Origin: Sphingomicrobium sp.
GTDB taxonomy: Bacteria; Pseudomonadota; Alphaproteobacteria; Sphingomonadales; Sphingomonadaceae
Assembly (NCBI GenBank): GCA_036563485.1
Contig: DATCMI010000001.1
Coordinates: 186,001 to 250,000, forward strand
Length of the DNA stretch: 64,000 nt
Direction of reading: 5' to 3'
Shown here piece after piece: positions 8,629 to 17,985 of this stretch. The notes under the pieces were generated by a model. It searched no databases. It saw only the letters and a program-made list of their open reading frames with translations, and was not told where the DNA came from. The translations under genes were made by a program, and so were the position numbers. Positions within the stretch are counted from its first letter, which is position 1. Each line of letters starts with the position of its first letter.

Positions 8629-9596
8629 CCATGCTCCTTCGCAAAGGCCGCTGCAGCGCCGATCAGCCCGGGTTGCGGATGGGTGATCAGCTTGACCGGC
8701 ATGTCACTCATCCGCCGTTCGAACCGCCCCTTGGCGGTGAAGCGGTCGTAGAATCCGGAGCGGGCAAGATGGTCGGCGAGGCGCAACCCGACCCCGCCCG
8801 CGATGACGACGGCCGACGCGCCCTGTGCGAGCGCGAGGTCCCCCGCCACTGCGCCGAGCGTCAGGCACAGCCGGTCGAGCGCCGCATTGGCGAGGCTGTC
8901 GGTGCCGGCGAGAGCCGCGCTCCACAGCGCCTTGTCGTCGTGGAAAGTCAGGTCATGGTTCTCGATCGCACCCAAGGCTTCGTAGAGGTTCCAAAGCCCC
9001 TGCCCCGACGCGACCCGCTCGATCGAGACGCGACGGAAGTGCCGGCGAAGCTCGGCAAGGATCCGGTCTTCGAGCACGTCCAGGGGCGCGAAGTCGATAT
9101 GGCCGCCTTCCGTTTCGACGACATTGTATCCACCGTCCGTCCTTAGCAGGGCGGCGACCCCAAGCCCCGTGCCCGGGCCGACGATGCTGATCATGCCGCT
9201 GTCCGGCAGCGGCCGATCCGGCCCGAAAAGGTGACGGAAATCGTCGCCGCCAAGCGTCGCCACCGCATGCCCCACCGCGCCGAAGTCGTTTACGATCGTA
9301 TAGCGGTCGACGCCGAGCCGCTCCTTGATCAGCGCCGGCCGGATCACCCACGGATTGTTCGTAAGCTTCAGCACCTCGCCGGCCACGGGCCCGGCAAATG
9401 CGATCGCCAGCTCGTTCGGCAGGTCGCCGCCGCAGCGCCGGCCGAACTCCTGCCACGCCAGTTGGAAGCTGCCATGCTCGTTCGTCTTGAGCGTCACCGG
9501 TTCGTCCAGTGCCGTGACGCGCCCGCTCTCGATCTCGGCAAGCGCGAACCGCGCATGCGTGCCGCCGATGTCCGAGACGGCGATGCGCCGCGTCAT
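8625..9596 (-). CDS. glk: Glucokinase (Glk family)
   Basis: 323 residues from the ATG at 9596, which overlaps the edd stop (ATGA); a longer frame upstream is a shadow within edd. ATP-dependent phosphorylation of glucose to glucose-6-phosphate in the cytoplasm. [12 protein letters not shown] near the N-terminus is the phosphate-1 loop, [12 protein letters not shown] carries the catalytic aspartate, and [12 protein letters not shown] and ETEGGHIDF are the adenosine and glucose-binding segments of PF02685. Its place between edd and eda means glucose entering by a non-phosphorylating permease, such as the FucP-type one here, is activated and fed directly to the ED route. Confidence 0.96.
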   Translation of the reverse strand: MTRRIAVSDIGGTHARFALAEIESGRVTALDEPVTLKTNEHGSFQLAWQEFGRRCGGDLPNELAIAFAGPVAGEVLKLTNNPWVIRPALIKERLGVDRYTIVNDFGAVGHAVATLGGDDFRHLFGPDRPLPDSGMISIVGPGTGLGVAALLRTDGGYNVVETEGGHIDFAPLDVLEDRILAELRRHFRRVSIERVASGQGLWNLYEALGAIENHDLTFHDDKALWSAALAGTDSLANAALDRLCLTLGAVAGDLALAQGASAVVIAGGVGLRLADHLARSGFYDRFTAKGRFERRMSDMPVKLITHPQPGLIGAAAAFAKEHG

Positions 9597-11407
9597 GCGC
9601 CCTCTGCGTCCATCGCGGCGAGCATCGCCGAAGCGCCGGCCTCTGCATCGTCGCATGCCATGCGCATCATCGCGAACAGCTCGCGCCCGGTGCCGACAGG
9701 CGGAGGCGGCGAGTTTGCCGGCGCCCGCGACGCGATGTCGACCCCGACGGCTTCGAGCACGCCTTCGCGAGCGTCGAGGCGCACGATGTCGCCGTCGCGG
9801 ATCCGCGCGAGCGGACCATCGGGCAGCGCTTCCGGCGAGCAATGGATGCCCGCGAGCACCTTGCCGCTGGCGCCGGACATCCGGCCGTCGGTGACCAGCG
9901 CCACCTTGAACCCGCGGTCCTGGATGACGCCGAGCGCCGGGGTGAGCTTGTGCAGCTCCGGCATGCCGTTCGCGCGCGGACCCTGGAACCGCACCACGAC
10001 GACCACGTCGCGGTCGAGTTCCCCCGCCTTGAACGCCTCGAGCACTTCATTCTGGTCGGAAAAGCAGCGGGCCGGCGCCTCGACGACCCAGCGATCCGGT
10101 TCGACGGCGCTGACCTTGGCAGTTGCGCGGCCGAGATTGCCCTGGACGAGGCGCATGCCGCCCTCCGGCTGGAAAGCCTGGGAGACTGGCCGCAGCATGT
10201 CGAGGTCGGTGCTGTCCTCCACCGGCCTCCACACCAAAGCGTCGCCGTCGAGTTCCGGATTGCCCGTCCAGGCGTCCATCGATTCCGCACCCGCTGTCAG
10301 CACATCACTGTGCATCAGGCCCTCGGAACCGAGCGTCTGGCGCACGAACGCCATGCCGCCGGCACGGTGGAAGTCGTTCACGTCCTTCGCGCCGTTCGGA
10401 TAGACGCGCGCGATCAGCGGCACGGCTCCTGACAGTTCGGCAAAATCTTCCCAGTCGATGCGGATCCCGGCGGCGCGCGCAATCGCCGGCAAATGGATTG
10501 CGTGGTTGGTCGACCCGCCGGTCGCGAGCAGCCCGGCCATCGCGTTGACGACCGCCCGCTCGTCCACAACTTCGGCCAGCGGCCGCTCGCCGCTTCGGCC
10601 GAGCTCCGCAAGCCGGTGGACCGCCGCGCGGGTCAGCGCCTGGCGCAGCGGGGTGCCCGGGTTGACGAAGGCCGCGTTGGGGATGTGCAGCCCCATCAGT
10701 TCCATCATCATCTGGTTTGAATTGGCCGTGCCGTAAAAGGTGCAGGTGCCGGACGTGTGGTATGACGCCGCCTCGGCCTTCAGCAGCTCCTCCTTGCCGA
10801 CCTTCCCTTCGGCATAGAGCTGGCGGACGCGCTGCTTCTCCTTGTTCGGCAGCCCGGACGGCATCGGCCCCCCCGGCACCAGCAGCATCGGCAAATGGCC
10901 GAAGCGCAGCGCGCCGATCAGCAGCCCCGGCACGATCTTGTCGCAAATGCCGAGCAGGGCCGCGGCCTCGAACATGCCGTGGCTGAGCGCGACCGCGGTG
11001 CTCATCGCAATCACGTCGCGGCTGAACAGCGACAGGTCCATGCCCGCCTGCCCCTGCGTCACGCCGTCGCACATTGCCGGGACGCCACCCGCGACCTGAG
11101 CCGTCGCGCCGACTTCGCGCGCGAAAATCTTCATCTGCGCCGGATAGTTTCCGTACGGCGCGTGCGCCGACAGCATGTCGTTATAGGCGGTGACGATGCC
11201 GATGTTCGGCCCGCGCAAGTCGCGGATCGCGGACTGGTCCTCGCCCGAGCCGGCAAAGCCATGCGCGAAATTGCCGCAGCTGAGGCGCGGGCGGTTGATC
11301 CCGCGCTCCTTCTGCTCGGCCATTAGTTCGAGATAGCGGCGGCGGCTGGGCTTGGACCGCTCAATGATGCGGTCCGTGACTCTTGCGATGGTGGGATTGA
11401 GGGCCAT
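9593..11407 (-). CDS. edd: Phosphogluconate dehydratase
   Basis: 604 residues, IlvD/Edd family. Dehydrates 6-phosphogluconate to KDPG using an iron-sulfur cluster. Likely cluster cysteines lie in [16 protein letters not shown] (C113) and [11 protein letters not shown] (C155). It carries Edd-type signatures such as [19 protein letters not shown] and [10 protein letters not shown]. It starts 23 bases after the zwf stop and overlaps glk by 4 bases. The usual 6-phosphogluconolactonase gene (pgl), which in relatives often sits between zwf and edd, is absent from this spacing. Confidence 0.97.
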   Translation of the reverse strand: MALNPTIARVTDRIIERSKPSRRRYLELMAEQKERGINRPRLSCGNFAHGFAGSGEDQSAIRDLRGPNIGIVTAYNDMLSAHAPYGNYPAQMKIFAREVGATAQVAGGVPAMCDGVTQGQAGMDLSLFSRDVIAMSTAVALSHGMFEAAALLGICDKIVPGLLIGALRFGHLPMLLVPGGPMPSGLPNKEKQRVRQLYAEGKVGKEELLKAEAASYHTSGTCTFYGTANSNQMMMELMGLHIPNAAFVNPGTPLRQALTRAAVHRLAELGRSGERPLAEVVDERAVVNAMAGLLATGGSTNHAIHLPAIARAAGIRIDWEDFAELSGAVPLIARVYPNGAKDVNDFHRAGGMAFVRQTLGSEGLMHSDVLTAGAESMDAWTGNPELDGDALVWRPVEDSTDLDMLRPVSQAFQPEGGMRLVQGNLGRATAKVSAVEPDRWVVEAPARCFSDQNEVLEAFKAGELDRDVVVVVRFQGPRANGMPELHKLTPALGVIQDRGFKVALVTDGRMSGASGKVLAGIHCSPEALPDGPLARIRDGDIVRLDAREGVLEAVGVDIASRAPANSPPPPVGTGRELFAMMRMACDDAEAGASAMLAAMDAEGA

Positions 11408-11430
11408 GGCGCTGATGTGGGCCTTCGATC

Positions 11431-12888
11431 CTATTCGTGCCAGCTAATGCCGTCGCGCTCGGTCAGCGCGATGGCGGCGGACGGGCCCCAGGTTCCCGCC
11501 GCATAGGGGCGCGGCGTCATGCCCTTTTCGGACCAGGCGGCGCGGATGCGGTCGATCCACGCCCATTGCGCCTCCACCTCGTCGCGGCGGACGAACAGCG
11601 TCGGGTCGCCTTCGATGAGGTCGAGGAGCAGCCGTTCATAGGCGATGCGCCGGCGGTACTCGCTGAAGGCATTGGCGAGCCCGATATCCAGCGGGATCTC
11701 GCGCAGCCGCACGCCCTGCCGGTCGAGCCCCGGAGTCTTCGCCATCAGGTGCAGGCTGATCGTTTCTTCCGGCTGCAGTCCGATGATCAGCCTGTTGGGC
11801 TTGGTCGTCGCGCCGCGGGACGCGAAAATTGAATAAGGCACGTCGCGAAACTGGATTAGGATTTCGGTATCGCGCCGCGGCATCCGCTTTCCGGTGCGCA
11901 GGTAGAATGGGACGCCCTTCCACCGCCAATTGTCGATGTGGGCCTTGAGCGCGACGAACGTCTCCGTGTCGCTGGCGCGGCCGAGTTCGTCGGCATAGCC
12001 GGGCACCGTCTCACCATCGATCGCGCCGCGCCCATATTGGCCGATAACGCTATTCGCTTCGACGCCGTCGGCAGTGATCGGGCGAAGCGCGCGCAGCACC
12101 TTCACCTTCTCGTCGCGAACGGCCGCGGCATTGAAGTCGGTCGGCGGCTCCATCGCCACAAGGGCGAGCAGCTGGAGCATATGGTTCTGCACCATGTCAC
12201 GAAGCGCGCCGCTCGATTCATAATAATCGCCGCGGCCTTCCAGCCCCACCGTCTCGGCGACGGTGATCTGGACATGGTCGATGTGCGTGCTGTTCCACAG
12301 CGGCTCGAACATCGCATTGGCGAAGCGAAGCGCGAGGACGTTCTGGACCGTCTCCTTGCCGAGGTAATGGTCGATCCGGAACGTGCGCTCTTCCGGAAAC
12401 GCGGCGGCGACCGCGTCGTTGATCTCGCGGCTGGACTCGAGGTCGTTGCCGAGCGGCTTCTCGAGCGCCATCCGCACCGTCGGGCAGGCAAGCCCGGCCG
12501 CGGCGAGGCCGTCGATCGTCGCCTTGAACAAGGACGGCGCCGTCGACAGGAAAATCGCGACGCCATGGCAGGGATCGCCGACGGTTTCCGCCAGCCGCCG
12601 GAACCCGGCTTCGTCCTTGATATCGAGCGGCACGTAGCGGAGCCGGCGCAGGAACCGGCCCGCGACCTCATCCTTGTAGAAGCCGTCGGGCAGGTGCTCG
12701 CGCAGCGCCTCGTCCGCGCGCTGCTGGAAACCGCTGTCGTCAATCTCGGTCCGGGCGGTACCGATGATCCGCAGATCCTCCGGCAGCAGGCCGTCGGCGT
12801 CGAGGCCGTAGAGCGACGGCAGCAACATGCGCCTGGCGAGGTCGCCGGTGGCGCCGAACATCAGGAGCGTCGAGGATTTCGCGGCCAT
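11431..12888 (-). CDS. zwf: Glucose-6-phosphate 1-dehydrogenase
   Basis: 485 residues from ATG at 12888, chosen because AGGAG lies 5 bases upstream; a frame opening at 12921 would overlap the promoter. Oxidises glucose-6-phosphate to 6-phosphogluconolactone with NAD(P)+. The dinucleotide fold GATGDLA is at 12-18, EKPLG at 143-147, and the substrate/catalytic motif RIDHYLGKE at 171-179. First gene of the zwf-edd-glk-eda operon. The 60-base gap upstream holds the island operator 10-mer (12927-12936), suggesting control by the LacI regulator. Confidence 0.97.
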   Translation of the reverse strand: MAAKSSTLLMFGATGDLARRMLLPSLYGLDADGLLPEDLRIIGTARTEIDDSGFQQRADEALREHLPDGFYKDEVAGRFLRRLRYVPLDIKDEAGFRRLAETVGDPCHGVAIFLSTAPSLFKATIDGLAAAGLACPTVRMALEKPLGNDLESSREINDAVAAAFPEERTFRIDHYLGKETVQNVLALRFANAMFEPLWNSTHIDHVQITVAETVGLEGRGDYYESSGALRDMVQNHMLQLLALVAMEPPTDFNAAAVRDEKVKVLRALRPITADGVEANSVIGQYGRGAIDGETVPGYADELGRASDTETFVALKAHIDNWRWKGVPFYLRTGKRMPRRDTEILIQFRDVPYSIFASRGATTKPNRLIIGLQPEETISLHLMAKTPGLDRQGVRLREIPLDIGLANAFSEYRRRIAYERLLLDLIEGDPTLFVRRDEVEAQWAWIDRIRAAWSEKGMTPRPYAAGTWGPSAAIALTERDGISWHE

Positions 12889-12926
12889 GCTCCTGCTATA
12901 CGGGCCGTTTCGCGCCCGCAAAGAAC

Positions 12927-12936
12927 GAATACGTAT
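12927..12936. promoter_or_regulatory. Candidate LacI-family operator upstream of zwf
   Basis: GAATACGTAT on the plus strand, i.e. ATACGTATTC in the direction of zwf, identical over 10 bases to the site before lacI at 4003-4012. It lies 39-48 bases upstream of the zwf start in the short gap to the next gene, where a promoter must sit. The coincidence of one 10-mer at the two control regions of a sugar island is the evidence; binding is not shown. Confidence 0.5.
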
Positions 12937-12948
12937 CCGTAGCCCGCC

Positions 12949-14553
12949 TTATAGCCCGCTGCCGGCGAAGGTCTGGCCGTCGGGATCGAGGTCGCGAAGG
13001 TCGCGGCCGCGCGTTTCCTTCCCGAACATGGCGACGAGCGCGAGTGCCGCCACGGTCGGGACGATGATGATGATCGTCACGATCGCCAGCGGCGGCACCA
13101 GCGCAAGGATGGCGAGCAGCTGCGCGAACACGCCCCCGGCCTTGCTGCACGCCGCAACCGTGCCGGTCGTCCGCCCGCGGATGCGCAGCGGAAAGCTCTC
13201 GGCCGCATAAGGAAGAAGCATGGCGATCAAGGCGTTGGTCCCGACGATCAGCAGCGCCACGGGAAGAACGGGGCTGCCGCGACCGGTGAACTCGAGGTTT
13301 AGGACGCCGAGCAGGCCGGCGATGGTCACCGCCAGCGATCCGACGACCGACCATTTCGCGCTCCACCTGCTGTAGGTGAAGGCGACGAAGAAGGTCGTCG
13401 GCAGCGCGATCAGCGCGGATTCGGCGAGCAGCTTACTCGTCAGCTCGACGCTATAGCCCTTCGACACCAGGTCGGACGGGAGCCACAGCAGAAGCCCGAA
13501 ATAGATCAGGCCGAAGCAGATCGCCGCGAGGCTGAGCGCGACCAGCTTGCCCGCAAAAGCCCGGCCCGTCAGAGCCGCACCAGACGCTCGGGCGACGCGC
13601 GGCTCTGGCTCGGGCCGGCTCTTGTGGGCCTTCGATCCGAACCGCTCCATCACGCGCGCCGCTTCCTCGCTCCGCCCCCGGGCCAGCAGGAACTTGGCGG
13701 ATTCAGGGATCAATCCGCCGAGAAGGACAAGCGCGATCCCGGTCGGCAGGTTGAGCAGCCACAGAATCCGCCAGCTGAAGATTGGCTGCAGGAGCGCGGA
13801 AAACCCGCTCGCCGCGACATAGCCGAGCGCTGCGCCAAGGCCGCCGACCAGCACCAGGCTCCAGCCGCGGTGACGGCTCGGCATCATCTCGGCGAGCAGC
13901 GCGTAAGTGACGGGAAGCATGCCGCCGGCCGCCATGCCCATCATGAAGCACATGCCGACATTCCACGCGAGCGAAGGCATGGCGCCGCAGATCGACGTGC
14001 CGACGAACATCACCGCGGACAGCAGGATGGTCGCCTTGCGCCCGTAAATGTCCGCCAGCGTGCCCCAGATCACCGACCCAAGCACGGTCCCGACCAACGC
14101 CGCGAACGGCACCAGCGACACCGTGGCGCGCGGCTGCTCATATTCGGCAAGCATGCCGGGGATGGTGAAGCCGAGGCTTGCCGGCTTCATGATGTCGATC
14201 GCCAGCGCGAGGACGAGGACGATCATCAGCCGCCAGTGCGCCCAGCCGAGCGGCGCGTCCTCCGGCGGCGAGACGACGATCTCCTGCCCCGCCGCGCGCT
14301 GTTCGACGATGCGAGTCGGCAGCAGGCCGTAAGCGGCAAGGAGGACGCCGGCGACGATCAGCGCCATGCCGCCGACCATGGCCCCGTCCATCGCCATGCC
14401 GGTCAGGCGGTAGTCCATGGTCCGCGCCATCGCGAACATTGGCATGTGCAGCAGCACGCCGGCAACCACCGCTATTACGCCCAGCGCAAGCGCCCATCCG
14501 CCACGCCGCTCCGCCATCCTGTTGCTGCTGCTTGTCATCGCGAGGCGCACCAT
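12949..14553 (-). CDS. MFS transporter (SV2/AAHS-like), substrate unknown
   Basis: Up to 534 residues; starts at 14553, 14538 or 14517 are all possible and none has a clear ribosome site. There are two hydrophobic segments at the N-terminus before a standard 12-helix MFS core. The loop motif GTLADIYGRKATILLSA between helices 2 and 3 and RHRGWSLVLVGGLGAALG in helix 5 are MFS signatures of the metabolite:H+ symporter group. The two extra N-terminal segments are unusual. It lies upstream of zwf on the same strand, but the 60-base gap with an operator suggests a separate transcript. No substrate can be assigned. Confidence 0.82.
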   Translation of the reverse strand: MVRLAMTSSSNRMAERRGGWALALGVIAVVAGVLLHMPMFAMARTMDYRLTGMAMDGAMVGGMALIVAGVLLAAYGLLPTRIVEQRAAGQEIVVSPPEDAPLGWAHWRLMIVLVLALAIDIMKPASLGFTIPGMLAEYEQPRATVSLVPFAALVGTVLGSVIWGTLADIYGRKATILLSAVMFVGTSICGAMPSLAWNVGMCFMMGMAAGGMLPVTYALLAEMMPSRHRGWSLVLVGGLGAALGYVAASGFSALLQPIFSWRILWLLNLPTGIALVLLGGLIPESAKFLLARGRSEEAARVMERFGSKAHKSRPEPEPRVARASGAALTGRAFAGKLVALSLAAICFGLIYFGLLLWLPSDLVSKGYSVELTSKLLAESALIALPTTFFVAFTYSRWSAKWSVVGSLAVTIAGLLGVLNLEFTGRGSPVLPVALLIVGTNALIAMLLPYAAESFPLRIRGRTTGTVAACSKAGGVFAQLLAILALVPPLAIVTIIIIVPTVAALALVAMFGKETRGRDLRDLDPDGQTFAGSGL

Positions 14554-14618
14554 CGGGCTATCGGCGCCGACGTCAACCAGGGTTCCGGATTAGGTTGCCC
14601 TAACCTCGAGATAAATGC

Positions 14619-14693
14619 TGGCTGGGGCGGCAGGATTCGAACCTGCGAATGCCGGTACCAAAAACCGGTGCCTTACCACTTGGCGACGCCCCA
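14619..14693 (-). tRNA. tRNA-Gln (anticodon UUG)
   Basis: 72 nucleotides plus an encoded CCA (14619-14621 on the plus strand as TGG). Read leftward it begins TGGGGCG, paired with CGCCCCA at the 3' end. The anticodon stem CCGGT/ACCGG encloses the loop TTTTGGT, giving UUG. The T-arm contains GGTTCGAATCC. Confidence 0.96.
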
Positions 14694-14769
14694 GCAGCGC
14701 GCCCGCTTGTGCGGGAGAAGGCGCGCTTATAGCGGCCGCTGGCCCGCTGCAAAGGGGCCAGAGCCGCGC

Positions 14770-15666
14770 TTATTCGTTCGGTATGCGGCCGTTGACGAGG
14801 TCGTCGTAATCCTTGGCGAGCTGCCGCGTCAGGTCGCCGACCTCGAACTTCCAGGGACCGATCGACTGCACCGGCGTCACTTCGGCGGCGCTTCCGGTCA
14901 GGAAGCATTGCTCGAAGCTTTCGAGCTCTTCCGGCCAGATCGTCCGCTCGATCACGTCGACTCCGCGGTTGCGGGCGAGATCCATGACCGTTCGGCGCGT
15001 AATCCCGTCGAGGAAGCAGTCGGGCGTCGGCGTATGAAGCGAACCGTCGCGCACGAAGAAGACGTTGGCGCCGGTCGCCTCGGCCACCTGCCCGCGCCAG
15101 TCGAGCATCAGCGCATCGTCAAAGCCGCGGCTGTCGGCATGCTGCTTTGACAAGGTGCAGATCATGTAGAGGCCCGCCGCCTTGGACTCCGTCGGTGCGG
15201 TGTAAGGCGCAGGCCGCCGCCACGGGGCGATGTCGAGGCGGATGCCGTTCTTCGCGAGTTCGGGATCGAAATATTTGCCCCAGTCCCACGCGGCGATCGC
15301 CAGGTGCGGCTTGGTGCTGCCGGCGGCGACCCCCATCGATTCCGACCCGCGCCACGCGACCGGGCGCATATAGGCGTCGGTCATGCCGTTGGCCTCGAGC
15401 ACTTCGTTGCACGCGGCATCGATCTGCTCGACGCTCCACGGCAGCTCGAACCCGAGCAGCTCGGCGCTGCGCCGCAGCCGGCGGCTATGCTCGGTCAGCT
15501 TGAAGATCACGCCGTTGTAGGCGCGCTGCCCTTCGAACACCGACGACGCATAATGAAGCGCGTGGGTGAGGACATGGACGCGCGCGTCGCGCCATTGCAC
15601 GAGCTCGCCGTCGAACCAGATCCAGCCGTCGCGGTCGTCGAACGGCGCTTGTGGTGGTGGTGCCAT
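14770..15666 (-). CDS. ilvE: Branched-chain amino-acid aminotransferase
   Basis: 298 residues, fold-type IV PLP enzyme. Transaminates leucine, isoleucine and valine or their keto acids in the cytoplasm. The PLP lysine is K162 in PTESKAAGLYMIC; HALHYASSVFEGQRAY and GITRRTVMDLAR are class IV signatures. It follows proC by 9 bases on the same strand, at the distal end of a leftward run of BMFP-like, ybjN-like, proC and ilvE genes. D-amino-acid aminotransferases share the fold, but the length and motifs fit IlvE. Confidence 0.94.
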   Translation of the reverse strand: MAPPPQAPFDDRDGWIWFDGELVQWRDARVHVLTHALHYASSVFEGQRAYNGVIFKLTEHSRRLRRSAELLGFELPWSVEQIDAACNEVLEANGMTDAYMRPVAWRGSESMGVAAGSTKPHLAIAAWDWGKYFDPELAKNGIRLDIAPWRRPAPYTAPTESKAAGLYMICTLSKQHADSRGFDDALMLDWRGQVAEATGANVFFVRDGSLHTPTPDCFLDGITRRTVMDLARNRGVDVIERTIWPEELESFEQCFLTGSAAEVTPVQSIGPWKFEVGDLTRQLAKDYDDLVNGRIPNE

Positions 15667-15675
15667 GAGGCGCGC

Positions 15676-16539
15676 CTAGTGCAGGCGCCCGCCCTCTTCA
15701 AGCGAACCCTCTTCAAGCGACGGGACCCGCGCCTCCGAAGCAAGCACGGCGCCGCGCCGCGACGCGGCTTCGATCGTCTCCCCGACCAGCCGGTCCAATG
15801 CACCGTCACGGTCGAGCACCGCTAAGCCTGCCTCGGTCGTGCCCTTGGGGCTTGCGACGCGCTGCGCCAGCGCGCCCATGTCCTCGCGGGTCGTTGCACC
15901 CAGCCATGCGGTCCCGAGCACGGTCTCGCGCGCGATCGCTGCCGCAATGTCGTGCGTAAGGCCACGCTGGACGCCAGCCTTCGTCAGTGCGGCGATGAAG
16001 CGCGCGACATAGGCCGGGCCGGCGCCGGCGACGGAGCCGAGCGCGGCAAGCTTCGCTTCGTCGGCCATCCACATGGCAAAGCCGAGCGCGGCGAACATGT
16101 TGCCGACGTCCTGCCGCGCATCGTCCGGCGCATCCGCGGTGTAGAGGCCGATCACGCCGCGGCGGATCGCAACGGGAAGGTTCGGCAATGCCCGAACGAT
16201 CGATCCGGCATTGGGCAGCCTGGCGCGCAGGCTCGCAACTTCGACGCCGGCAAGCAGCGACACGACGACGCTGTTGTCGAGCAGGAAGTCGTTCAACTCA
16301 GGGGCAACAGCGTCGAGCTGTTGCGGCTTGAAGCCGAGCACGACGAGGCGCGGCGGCGAGGCGGAGTCCGGCAAGCGGCTGATCGTGTTGGTGCCCTCGA
16401 CGGGCCTGCCGCTCGGCCGGATGACCGTCACGCCGGAGACGTCGAGGCCGCCGAGCCGCCAGCCGTCGATGATCGCCTGGCCCATGTTGCCGCAGCCGAC
16501 GAACCAGGTCGGCTCCGGTAGCTTCAAAAGATCGCTCAT
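15676..16539 (-). CDS. proC: Pyrroline-5-carboxylate reductase
   Basis: 287 residues. Last step of proline synthesis, NAD(P)H-dependent. N-terminal Rossmann motif WFVGCGNMGQAII (12-24) and the C-terminal family signature GAGPAYVARFIAALTKAGVQRGL-like region (around 200). The C-terminus contains an exact five-residue tandem duplication, SLEEG-SLEEG, encoded by two 15-base repeats at 15692-15721. Same-strand neighbours are a ybjN-like gene 12 bases upstream and ilvE downstream. Confidence 0.94.
   Translation of the reverse strand: MSDLLKLPEPTWFVGCGNMGQAIIDGWRLGGLDVSGVTVIRPSGRPVEGTNTISRLPDSASPPRLVVLGFKPQQLDAVAPELNDFLLDNSVVVSLLAGVEVASLRARLPNAGSIVRALPNLPVAIRRGVIGLYTADAPDDARQDVGNMFAALGFAMWMADEAKLAALGSVAGAGPAYVARFIAALTKAGVQRGLTHDIAAAIARETVLGTAWLGATTREDMGALAQRVASPKGTTEAGLAVLDRDGALDRLVGETIEAASRRGAVLASEARVPSLEEGSLEEGGRLH
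15692..15721. repeat. 15-base tandem duplication in the proC 3' end
   Basis: Two copies of CCCTCTTCAAGCGAA (the second ends in C), in frame, adding one SLEEG unit to the C-terminus of ProC outside the catalytic fold. Probably replication slippage. Confidence 0.8.
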
Positions 16540-16551
16540 TCCTCGCCTGCT

Positions 16552-17067
16552 CTAGGCTTCGCCATGCGTGTCGATCAGCGCGGCGGAAATCGCCTCGGTC
16601 GGCGCCTTGCCGCCCCACAGCACGAACTGGAACACCGGATAGAAGCGCTCGCACTCCTCGACCGCGGCTTCGGCGATCGCCTCGGCCTGCTCGAAGCTCA
16701 GCCCTTCATTTTCGCGCGCGTCGAGGATGGTCGAGTGGCGGAACACGACGAGGCCGGACGTCGACCACATCTCGAAATGGCCGAGCCATAATTGCTCGTT
16801 GATCAGGCTCAGCGATTCATAGATCGCCGAGCGCTTTTCCGACGCCACCTTGATGTCGGGGAAAGCGAGGAACTGGAGGACCTGGTCTTCCGGGCGCCAC
16901 ACGCCGCGCAGCTCATAGGTTGCCCAGCTGCCCGTCGCCGACGCGATGATCTCGCCTTCGCCGGTCCGCTCGCAGGCCCAGCCGCGCGCCTCGAAATATT
17001 GCTCGAGAACCTCGATCGGCGCGCCGTCGTCGCGCTCGTCCTGAATCTCTTCCTCGCTCAGGTTCAC
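16552..17067 (-). CDS. YbjN-domain protein
   Basis: 171 residues, acidic, no signal peptide or membrane segment. The segment IEVLEQYFEARGWACERTGEGEI and the downstream beta-rich core with FQFVLWGGKAP near the end fit the YbjN family (PF10722), which has a type III secretion chaperone-like fold and is linked to stress and surface phenotypes in enterobacteria; its biochemical role is not settled. Its ATG overlaps the stop of the BMFP-like gene by 4 bases, so the two are translationally coupled. Confidence 0.8.
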   Translation of the reverse strand: MNLSEEEIQDERDDGAPIEVLEQYFEARGWACERTGEGEIIASATGSWATYELRGVWRPEDQVLQFLAFPDIKVASEKRSAIYESLSLINEQLWLGHFEMWSTSGLVVFRHSTILDARENEGLSFEQAEAIAEAAVEECERFYPVFQFVLWGGKAPTEAISAALIDTHGEA

Positions 17068-17363
17068 GCCTCCGGGCTCGCCTTCGCGCCGCCGCTCTTC
17101 TTCGTGCCGGCCGCTGGCCCCGCGACCTTCGCTTCAAGCGCGGCGATGCGGGCCTTGAGGATTTCGTTCTCGTCGCGCGCGGCGCTCGCCATCGCCTTGA
17201 TGGCCTCGAACTCGTCGCGGCCGACGAAGTCGGTGCCGGCAAGCCACTCGCGGAACTTCTCCCGCGCGCCGGATTCCGCTTCGCGGCTCATGCCGGCGAA
17301 GGTGCCGGCGACGCCGTTCACCATCTTCACGAAATCGTCGAACAGCCTGTTTTCGGATTGCAT
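17064..17363 (-). CDS. BMFP/YqiC-family accessory protein
   Basis: 99 residues. N-terminal amphipathic helix region (RLFDDFVKMVNGVAGTFAG) followed by a C-terminal coiled coil (ARDENEILKARIAALEAKV) and a Lys/Ala-rich tail. This arrangement is that of the membrane fusogenic protein family (PF04380), which in Brucella and enterobacteria trimerises and associates with membranes and ubiquinone synthesis. First gene of the run leading to ybjN-like, proC and ilvE; two phased direct repeats lie in the upstream gap. Confidence 0.78.
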   Translation of the reverse strand: MQSENRLFDDFVKMVNGVAGTFAGMSREAESGAREKFREWLAGTDFVGRDEFEAIKAMASAARDENEILKARIAALEAKVAGPAAGTKKSGGAKASPEA

Positions 17364-17430
17364 TTCAGCTCTCCCTTTCGGTCGCGGAAATAGGCACTTG
17401 GCCGCAAATCCGCCACCCCGGCCTCAAAAC

Positions 17431-17460
17431 CTATCCCCAACTGGCTGAGACTATCCCCAG
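17431..17460. promoter_or_regulatory. Direct repeat CTATCCCCA with 20-base period
   Basis: CTATCCCCAA at 17431-17440 and CTATCCCCAG at 17451-17460, exactly two helical turns apart, in the 100-base gap between the tspO stop and the BMFP-like start. Phased direct repeats at this position could bind an activator of the leftward operon; no known factor is recognised. Confidence 0.3.
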
Positions 17461-17463
17461 TTT

Positions 17464-17985
17464 TCAGATGCCGAGCAGCGATGTCCCGGCGTTCGGATTG
17501 AGCTTGGCGATGCTGCCGTTCAGCGTCGCCGCGAACACCAGCCAGCACAGATACGGCACCATCAGCAGCCCCGCGGCCCGGCGGATGCGGTAGAACTGGC
17601 CGGCGGTGATCGCGGCGACGATGATCATGGTGATGATCACCGCCTGGGCGAGCTCGATGTCATGGGCGGCGAAGAAGATCGGCGACCAAGCGAAATTGAG
17701 CGCCAGCTGCGCGAAGAAGAAGGTGACCGCGATCCTGCGGCGGTCGGATTCCGGCTCGGCAAGCACCATCGCCAGCGCGACGCCGAGCATCGCGTAGAGG
17801 ATCGGCCAGACGACCCCGAACGCCCAGCCCGGCGGCATGAAGCTCGGCTTGTCCAGCCGCGCGAACCAGCCGTTGTCGTAGCCGGAATTGGACAGCCAGC
17901 CGCTGATCCCGCCGCCGACCTCGATCAGCAGGACGCAGACCAGCGCCAGGTTCCACATGCTGCGCTTGCGGGTCGCTTCAGCCAT
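17464..17985 (-). CDS. tspO: TspO/MBR-family membrane protein
   Basis: 173 residues with five predicted helices. Characteristic segments are the tryptophan-rich DNGWFARLDKPSFMPPGWAFGVVWPILYAMLG-type region (about 35-70) and AGLLMVPYLCWLVFAATLN in helix 5. TspO proteins bind porphyrins and related tetrapyrroles in the membrane and tune tetrapyrrole and stress responses in alphaproteobacteria. The gene start overlaps the end of tlyA by 8 bases, so it is probably co-transcribed with dxs-tlyA. Confidence 0.93.
   Translation of the reverse strand: MAEATRKRSMWNLALVCVLLIEVGGGISGWLSNSGYDNGWFARLDKPSFMPPGWAFGVVWPILYAMLGVALAMVLAEPESDRRRIAVTFFFAQLALNFAWSPIFFAAHDIELAQAVIITMIIVAAITAGQFYRIRRAAGLLMVPYLCWLVFAATLNGSIAKLNPNAGTSLLGI

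Noticed and set aside
7252-8751. 499-codon plus-strand frame across the GPH permease end, eda and glk
   Set aside because: Crosses gene borders and is out of frame or antisense to all three genes.
17431-17460. CTATCCCCA repeats as DnaA boxes
   Set aside because: They do not match TTATCCACA, and there is no AT-rich unwinding element or origin gene nearby.
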